From Chromobotia macracanthus (taxonomy: Eukaryota; Chordata; Actinopteri; Cypriniformes; Botiidae), in contig JAZGTH010000040.1 of NCBI GenBank assembly GCA_036877525.1, positions 930,001-994,000 of the forward strand: DNA of 64,000 nucleotides, written 5' to 3'. Positions within the stretch are counted from its first letter, which is position 1. Each line of letters begins with the position of its first letter. This document shows, piece by piece, positions 57,407 through 64,000 of this stretch. The notes beneath the pieces are model-generated. The model made no database searches. It was not told the origin of the DNA and was given only the letters and a program-made list of their open reading frames with translations. A program made the position numbers and the translations under genes.

Positions 57407-59339
57407 ACTGTCGCTGAAGTGAACGACAATTGCAAATTATGCAGATATAGAGTGAAAAATGCATTGTAGGTACTGACTCCACTTTTTCCTGAAACCTTGA
57501 TCCACCGTAAATGCATAAATGTGTGTGTGTGTGTGTGTAGGCATTCTGGGAGGCCAGTGAGATGATGTCCAGATTAAAGACTTGTGGGAGTCCCTGGACG
57601 CTCACTATATTACACAGAGGGCATTGATTAGCCATTAATGACGCATTGAGAAGCCATCTCCCCCACCAGTACTCAATCATACATCCACAAAGAGGGAGAG
57701 ATACAGAGAAAGAGAGAGAGAAAAAGAGTGACAGTAGGACAGTATATTAAAAAATATATTTTTTTATATAATTAGGGCTGTCAAGTCGTTAAAGATTTTA
57801 ATCAAATTAGTAACATAATACAGAAAAATAATAGCATATAAACCTATTTGCATATAAGCACATAGCATAATTGTGACATATGCCGACTCTGGAAATACAT
57901 TACAAAATTGGCTTTAGAAGTTAGCATATAGTTTATTTTATTGCCAGTCATGTTTGACTACCTGTCCTTGGTAGACACACTCTGTTTAGGGTCTTGCTCC
58001 ATGGCCACCAGCTTTTACGATGTGGCAATAGCAACACACCTCACCAACCCACATTCTGTTTTGTTCCAGTCCGTACAGATGTTTTTGAACAATGTGTGTA
58101 AACAGCTTCTTACAATCAGTGCTTCCTGCTCTGAGTAAATGTAGTCTGGTGAGGTGTGTTGAGGTGAGCCACACTGACTGCAGACTTGCAATTCAGGAAG
58201 GTGGAATTTAAGCTGCAATCGTTCAAAATGCAGGAAAAGTCTGTAACTGGAATTGACATTTGACATCAAGTGGTTTAATTAATTGTGTTTATTCTGTTAT
58301 TGTTTTATTCTATTATTTTATTGGCAGTCCTAATAATAATGTAAAATAATGCTCACCATAACCACACTAACATCTAATTTGGATAGTAACAGGATAAAAG
58401 AACAATTTGTCTTTCAGATCTGTTACAGCTTTTCAGAATTTGCATATAGATAATGTAAGAACACGCACATTTTTTCATGGAATAATTTTCTGACTCCAGG
58501 GAAATCTGTCACTCCCTACCAAAGTCAGTTCCAGATCTTACACACACGCACACAGATGCACACACACACAGATGCACACACACGTTCACAGACTTCTATT
58601 GTTTTTATACACAGCTAGTTATAAACAATATAACCTAAAACCTAACCCATCTAACAGAAATAAATCTGGATTTTTACAAATTTTTTACTAAAAAGAAATA
58701 CTTTATTTACTACATTTTATCAATATTTTTATAGCGTTCTTACAAATTAGGATGACCCCAAAAGGAGACCCCAAATCCTAACTCAGATTTGCTAGGATTT
58801 GCTGAATTTTGGGTACAAATTTGTCCCAAATGCATGGTTAGGTAACTCCCCCCAACACACACAAGTCATCATTATTGCAGTCAAACAGCATTAATCACGG
58901 TTGTAGGACTCATGGAATAATTCAAATAACACATCCACTACATTTCTCATTATGCGTGACATCACTTCCACGCTTGTGTGGTCCACACCATATCTAAGTG
59001 TGAAACGGATTGTGACACTTATTCTGCCACATGCACTAAACCAGGTTAACATCAAGGCTGGGGTCCTCATTATAGCTATCCCCAGTGTTAAAACTTCTCT
59101 TGGTCAAGCAGGCAACATAATAGCAGATTTCAAATGGCATGCTTGTAAGTCACGCCCTATGCTTAGGATCTAGCATAAAAATCTTACAGATTCATGAAAA
59201 TATTATGCATGAACATACATAACATTTGCTAGGATGACAAAACGGCAGTGCATGCACGCATGCGGAGCATGAATAGCGCAGTGTGGGGTTTGCTGCATAA
59301 CTAAGCATGTAGAGAGGAAGCCATCTTCTCTGGGTAGAG

Positions 59340-59445
59340 CCAAATGAATTCACTGAGGCTCTATGCAAATGTTCCCTGGGCTAACGAGCCTAGCTGGGTG
59401 ATTGGAGTGCCATTGAAATTCTTCTCTCGCACAGCATTGCTTCCT
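59340..59445. promoter_or_regulatory. Candidate regulatory block with octamer
   Basis: CTATGCAAATGTTCCCTGGG (octamer at 59,363-59,370) followed by GTGATTGGAGTGCCATTGAA. Complex sequence next to a microsatellite. Inferred only. Confidence 0.22.
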
Positions 59446-59452
59446 GCCTTCC

Positions 59453-59458
59453 TATCTC

Positions 59459-59525
<67 letters not shown>

Positions 59526-59544
59526 CTATCCGTCTGTCTGTCTA

Positions 59545-59585
<41 letters not shown>
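59453..59585. repeat. Compound (TATC)n-(TGTC)n microsatellite
   Basis: About 75 bp of TATC units to 59,530, a short mixed joint, then about 54 bp of TGTC units. Likely highly variable in length. Confidence 0.97.
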
Positions 59586-60108
59586 TTATCTATCGCTCTT
59601 TATCTCAAGTACATCTTGTTCTTCAGCAGAGATCCTGATCTGCATGTTTTAATGTTTGGCTAATTCTCTCTCTTTCTCTCCCTATCTTTCACTCCCTCCC
59701 TCTTTCTCTCTCCCTCTGTGGGCAGCGGGACGGCCGTGTCTCTTCTTAAACAGGCAGTGATGCTTTGCACCTGCTCTTCCTGTAAAACATCCAAACACGG
59801 CCGTGAATAAACAAGCCCGGTCCTCCAGCCCTCCGCTCAAACCCACCACCACTGCTGTCCATAAACACACATCAATAAATAAACGCCTCCATTTCCCTCA
59901 TCTTGCTCTGCACACACTCCTATACACACACAGCAGGTAGGATGCCTCTACACCTCTTTCCCTTTTGCATCTGGCTCTTAAATGGAGATACAGAGTCTAA
60001 AAAAAATAAATATGGGGTGGGTAGGATGTCTTTAATGGGCGGGCACATAAACATCAGCCCCTTCCTTCCCTAAAGGCCATGGTGACACCGAGACTTAAAA
60101 GCACACCC

Positions 60109-60133
60109 TCTCTCTCTCTCTCTCTCTCTCTCT
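60109..60133. repeat. (TC)n microsatellite
   Basis: About 25 bp of TC repeats. Confidence 0.93.
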
Positions 60134-60734
60134 GTCCATCTGTCCATCTCCATCATGGCTCTCACTGTCTGCATAATTCAGCACCTGCCACTCTTTCTTC
60201 TACTTTGTCCCTTCTTTATTTTGGTAGTGCCACTTTCTTAGGAAATATTGTCAATCTTTCTGTAAATCTGGGGGAACGAGGAAGAGAAGAGGGTAAGACT
60301 GGTTTGGGGAGCAGCTGGACTAAAGGCATGCTCCACTAAAGAGAGCACTGATTAATCACGCTCACAAAACAGTCCTCCGTCTTCACCTCTGTGTGTGTGC
60401 GCTGCAGAGATTCTGAGGTCTAAATATGCAGACTGATAGAAAATGGCTGAATCTGAGGGGCTGGGCTGATCTGTTCTAGGACTTTAAGTTTGTCCATTTT
60501 TTTAGCTGAATTTCCACGGTATATATATATTTAACTGGACTTTTAATTTTCATAAAAGTCATTTTTTGTTTTATTATTGAAAATCTATTCATTTTATCTT
60601 AAATTTATTCTAATCTACATTGTAAATAAATCATCTGTGAAAAAAATAAGCATTTAATTTGTTCGATTTTAAAAAGCATACTACACGAGGTGAGAAAATA
60701 ATTGCATTGATAAATTTATTGACTTTATGAGCTG

Positions 60735-60850
60735 TGGCCTAGGTGTTACCAACCCATACTGAGTTGTGGAGCTCATGCAGGTGACACAGGTTCAAATCTA
60801 GCTTGTAACCTAGCCTCCCGATCATTGTCTTTCATCTATCTCCAGATAAA
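60735..60850 (+). mobile_element. Degenerate tRNA-derived SINE (second family)
   Basis: GAGCTGTGGCCTAGGTGTTA (decayed A-box region), GGTTCAAATC (B box), then CCTAGCCTCCCGATCATTGT and a CT-rich tail. Partner of the antisense segment at 30,360-30,440. Confidence 0.5.
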
Positions 60851-60856
60851 CATAGA

Positions 60857-61000
60857 CACCATGGTACAGTGATGGTATTAGAAAACAATACTATTGTACT
60901 GAATGATTACTATATTTCTATAGCAGAGAATTGTTAAGAAAACCATGGTAATACCACGGCCAATCCCCAATATCAACATGGTAATACCATGGTACCTTTT
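60857..61000. repeat. TACCATGGTA palindrome repeat, copy with both ends
   Basis: CACCATGGTACAGTGATGGT at one end and CATGGTAATACCATGGTACC at the other, with AACCATGGTAATACCACGGC inside. Best copy for defining the family. Confidence 0.6.
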
Positions 61001-62065
61001 TATATGAACAGTGGCTAAATAAATGTACTGCTGGACAGAAATGTCCAGTCATATCATTGAGGTGTAATTCCTCTTCAGTGAGTAAGTCCCCACTGGACTT
61101 CATTCTTCTTTTCCCTCACCCATCAAACACTCTTTCAGCACCTCCAAATAAAACTCCATACACTCCATCCACCACTCAGACTATCGATTTATCCTCACTC
61201 ACTTTAAAGGACAATTTGTATACAGCTATTCCATAATGCATGAGCGTGTGCATGTATTATTGTAACTCGTGACGTGTGAGGGGCATGTTAGGACATGTGG
61301 TAGCCCTCTACCACATTTACAGTTCACTGGCCTTTATGTGCTGTAGAAATGTTTTCTTTCTTGCATACACATGCCTGCGAACAATGCACAGGCACATAAT
61401 GAAACACTGGATGTTAGCATACACACTCAGGAATGTGACAATGAACGGGTTCCTCTGGAACTGTTAATGATTCAGTACCATGTGACCTCAACTTAACAAT
61501 ACTGACTGACTACTAAAACTTTTCAATTGGGTTTTAAACTTCATCGTACAATGAAAGTGGATGGAGACAGAGGTTGGCAAGCTCTGAAAAGGACAAAAAT
61601 AGGTTTTAATGTGCAAGCACAAAAATGGAGATATCAGCACTAGGGCCACATCACATTCAGCAAAAGAACAACTTATGTTTTTCCATACATTCAAATGATT
61701 TGACTTCAGAAGGTTTGAAATAAAGTGTACTAGTCATATGGACGGTTTTATGTGGTTTGTATGCCATTTTAGAGCTTAAGTTCTTGCGGTGGTTTAACGT
61801 ATCTAACAAACACTGTCCACTCTCACTCGCTGTAGCTTTATCCTGTACGATTGTTCCAAAAATCCTGAAACACAGATCAATAAACTTCCTGTTTTGAATC
61901 CTGCAGTCACATTTAGTCTCTTTTTTCTGAGCTTTCTCAGTAAAAGTGTTTGGTTCAGGGAAGTCTGTCCAGGTTGGAGTTTATGCCCCTCTCAGCAGGA
62001 AAACTGTCAGCCACTCTGAATGTGTTTGTGGCATGCACATAACTGTGAAAGCACTGGACTGTATA

Positions 62066-62087
62066 TGTGTGTGTGTGTGTGTGTGTG
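62066..62087. repeat. (TG)n microsatellite
   Basis: About 22 bp of TG repeats. Confidence 0.93.
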
Positions 62088-62166
62088 TGCTGGTACGCTA
62101 ATAAAAAAAGATTCACACTGCGATGCATCCTCGCACCTTCTTCATTCCGACTGTCGTTTCATACCC

Positions 62167-62180
62167 GTTGCCATGGAGAT
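62167..62180. promoter_or_regulatory. X-box-like (RFX) site
   Basis: GTTGCCATGGAGAT, close to the RFX X-box form GTTGCCATGGMAAC, immediately followed by AAGATAAG (a GATA core). Site seen; binding inferred. Confidence 0.25.
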
Positions 62181-63914
62181 AAGATAAAACTCACACTGTT
62201 TTGGGCTTATAGAAGAGGAGAATAATCTGAACAAACTACTTGATGGAAATTCATGCATACATACATACACACACTAGTGCATACATTTTACATTATACCA
62301 TTCCAGATACACTGACACCCAGCCCAAACAGAATCCCTTTAATACCACCAAGAGGTTTTATTGGAGCATTAGCTGTATGTACATTTTAAATAAACAGATT
62401 TTTGCATGGCTCTTTCCAGACCAGTTATCACATAGTTTGTGGATGTATCCAAGCAGCACTCCTGGACTGTTCAGGTAGTCAAATATTGACATGTTAAACA
62501 CATGAGAGAGCTGCATCGGTGTGGCCACATTCCTTCTGAAATTGACCAGTTCAAACTCAGTTACCGATGTACACAATATCTGCTGCTGTAAAATAAATAA
62601 TGTTACAAAAAGGTGTTAGGAGGGCAAATGGAGGACGGATGTGTTTGAATGTGTATCAGCACTGCAGATCATTAAACTGTTTAAAAGTGTATTGAGTGTG
62701 GTCACAGTGTTTATAATGTACTAGGAAAGATGAGAGACTAAGGATTGGAACCTTTTTACAGATAAAAGCAGATAAAATAAATAAAAAATTATTTTAAAAC
62801 TTCAGCGAGCAGTCAAAATGTGTTTTTTTTTTCTTTTTGTGCTTTTCCTTGAAGTGTCAAAGCTGAAGCAGAACTATAGCCACACACACTCACGCACTCA
62901 CAAACTGCATCACTTTTTAAGATTTACTGCAAACAAGATGCAGTTTTTCCTCGCCCTTCATATAAATAGTCCTATCAGCATAATGACTCCACATGGCACA
63001 TGCTGACGTGCTTATTTCTTTATTTCTTTTCCATTTTAGATCAATAATTTAGAATCCCTCCATCTTTTTTGCATTTCATTAAAGTCACACAGGGAATCTT
63101 CTGGCAGTTATGAGTCCCATCCCAGCATCATCAATGGGGGTAAGGGGATGAAAAAATTGATTTGATAGAAAATGGCAAAATCATAGACTGGAAAAGAATT
63201 GAGGTGGAACAGAATGCCGAATACATGTATGAATAAACTAAAGAATAACCTTTTGTGTTTCTACCCTAGCTACCTGTTTTAGAAAACAAGAAATGGTAGG
63301 TAAATCTGGACTATTGGTTGCCATTGGTAAATCAAAAGTTGACACACTGGGCCTCTCAAATGACCTAGATATTGATCAACAGTGGATGTTACTGATACTG
63401 ATAACCAATATATTTGTAAATTCAGTATATCTGTTAATCTCTAGTTGTGACAGCACCACAGCGCTATACTGTTCGCATTTCTCAGTAAATCAATCAACAG
63501 ATGATTTACTTGTATTTGTCTCTGCACATTAGACTGGAGAAAGTATTTTAAGATCACAAAAGTAACACACTAAGATTACGTCTAAGGTCAGTCTAGAGTC
63601 ATTAAGTAGCTTCATTTAGACACAACAGAGATCAATGATAAGTCAGTGAGGTGAATGTATATGTTGGCTGGGTGGAGTGAGTCTAAGGGCTTTTAACAAC
63701 AGTAGACTAATGACAGACAGTGTAATTTAACCTGTAAATCCTGCTCTAACTCCTCAGCGCTTCTCCTGATCCTCTTACACATCTTGCCCTCTTAAACATG
63801 AGTCACAGCAGAAATCAGCTTACTGCTTTACACACACACAGTCTGGCCCTCCCACAGACACTACCAAGATCACCAATCCAACCACTTTCACACCACTTAT
63901 TATCATGTTCATTT

Positions 63915-64000
63915 GGGCATGGTAACATGGTAGTACCATTGTGTATACCAAATACCATTCATTGTGAATTCAATACTTTTGGTTTAAAGTACCGTTCAAA
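63915..64000. repeat. TACCATGGTA-type repeat, partial copy at window edge
   Basis: CATGGTAACATGGTAGTACC, TATACCAAATACCATTCATT, then AAAGTACCGTTCAAA at the edge; the remainder lies outside. Confidence 0.4.

Larger units (their letters stand above)
53900..64000 (-). other. dscaml1 large upstream intron, part 5 (to right edge)
   Basis: No Ig1/Ig2a or signal-peptide exon is visible up to the edge. Contains repeat copies (54,605; 57,267; 60,735; 60,857; 63,915), a compound tetranucleotide tract (59,453-59,585), TC (60,109-60,133) and TG (57,524-57,539; 62,066-62,087) runs, and X-box-like and octamer sites at 62,167 and 59,363. Confidence 0.7.

Noticed and set aside
59453..59585. CRISPR-like regular array
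   Set aside because: Pure tetranucleotide slippage with no spacers, and the genome is vertebrate.

Overview
The window is vertebrate nuclear DNA, almost certainly from a teleost and probably a cypriniform or other otophysan. I base this on multi-exon genes with canonical splice sites, AT-rich introns full of microsatellites, several copies of a fish tRNA-derived SINE with an L2-like tail, and small MITEs (ends TTAAAGGGAT...ATCCCTTTAA, and TACCATGGTA palindromes) that I associate with cyprinid genomes. There is no operon, CRISPR array or other prokaryotic feature.

There is one recognisable gene, on the minus strand: dscaml1 (Down syndrome cell adhesion molecule like 1), an immunoglobulin-superfamily homophilic adhesion receptor of neurons. 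I placed 24 internal coding exons between 27,633 and 651. All reading phases close, giving 4,374 coding bases (about 1,458 codons) without a stop or frameshift. In order they encode the second half of Ig2, Ig3 to Ig9, FN1 to FN4, Ig10, FN5, FN6, and the transmembrane segment with the start of the cytoplasmic tail, which is the canonical DSCAM-family order. Signal peptide, Ig1 and the first half of Ig2 must lie beyond 64,000. Most of the cytoplasmic tail lies before position 1. DSCAML1 is favoured over DSCAM by paralogue-typical stretches in Ig8, FN6 and the membrane region.

Layout: 1-650 is intron after the transmembrane exon; 651-27,633 is the exon-rich part (introns 84 bp to 4.5 kb); 27,634-64,000 is one intron of more than 36 kb with no coding exon that I can recognise. 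The introns carry microsatellites, SINE and MITE copies, and some stretches that look like conserved regulatory DNA (homeodomain, octamer and RFX X-box-like motifs); the last are inference.

The most notable points are a GC-AG intron after Ig9, a very CpG-dense Ig5 exon, candidate RFX/POU regulatory clusters, and several repeat families whose copies can be matched within the window. I found no undescribed molecular system. I looked for insect-Dscam-style arrays of alternative Ig exons and found none.
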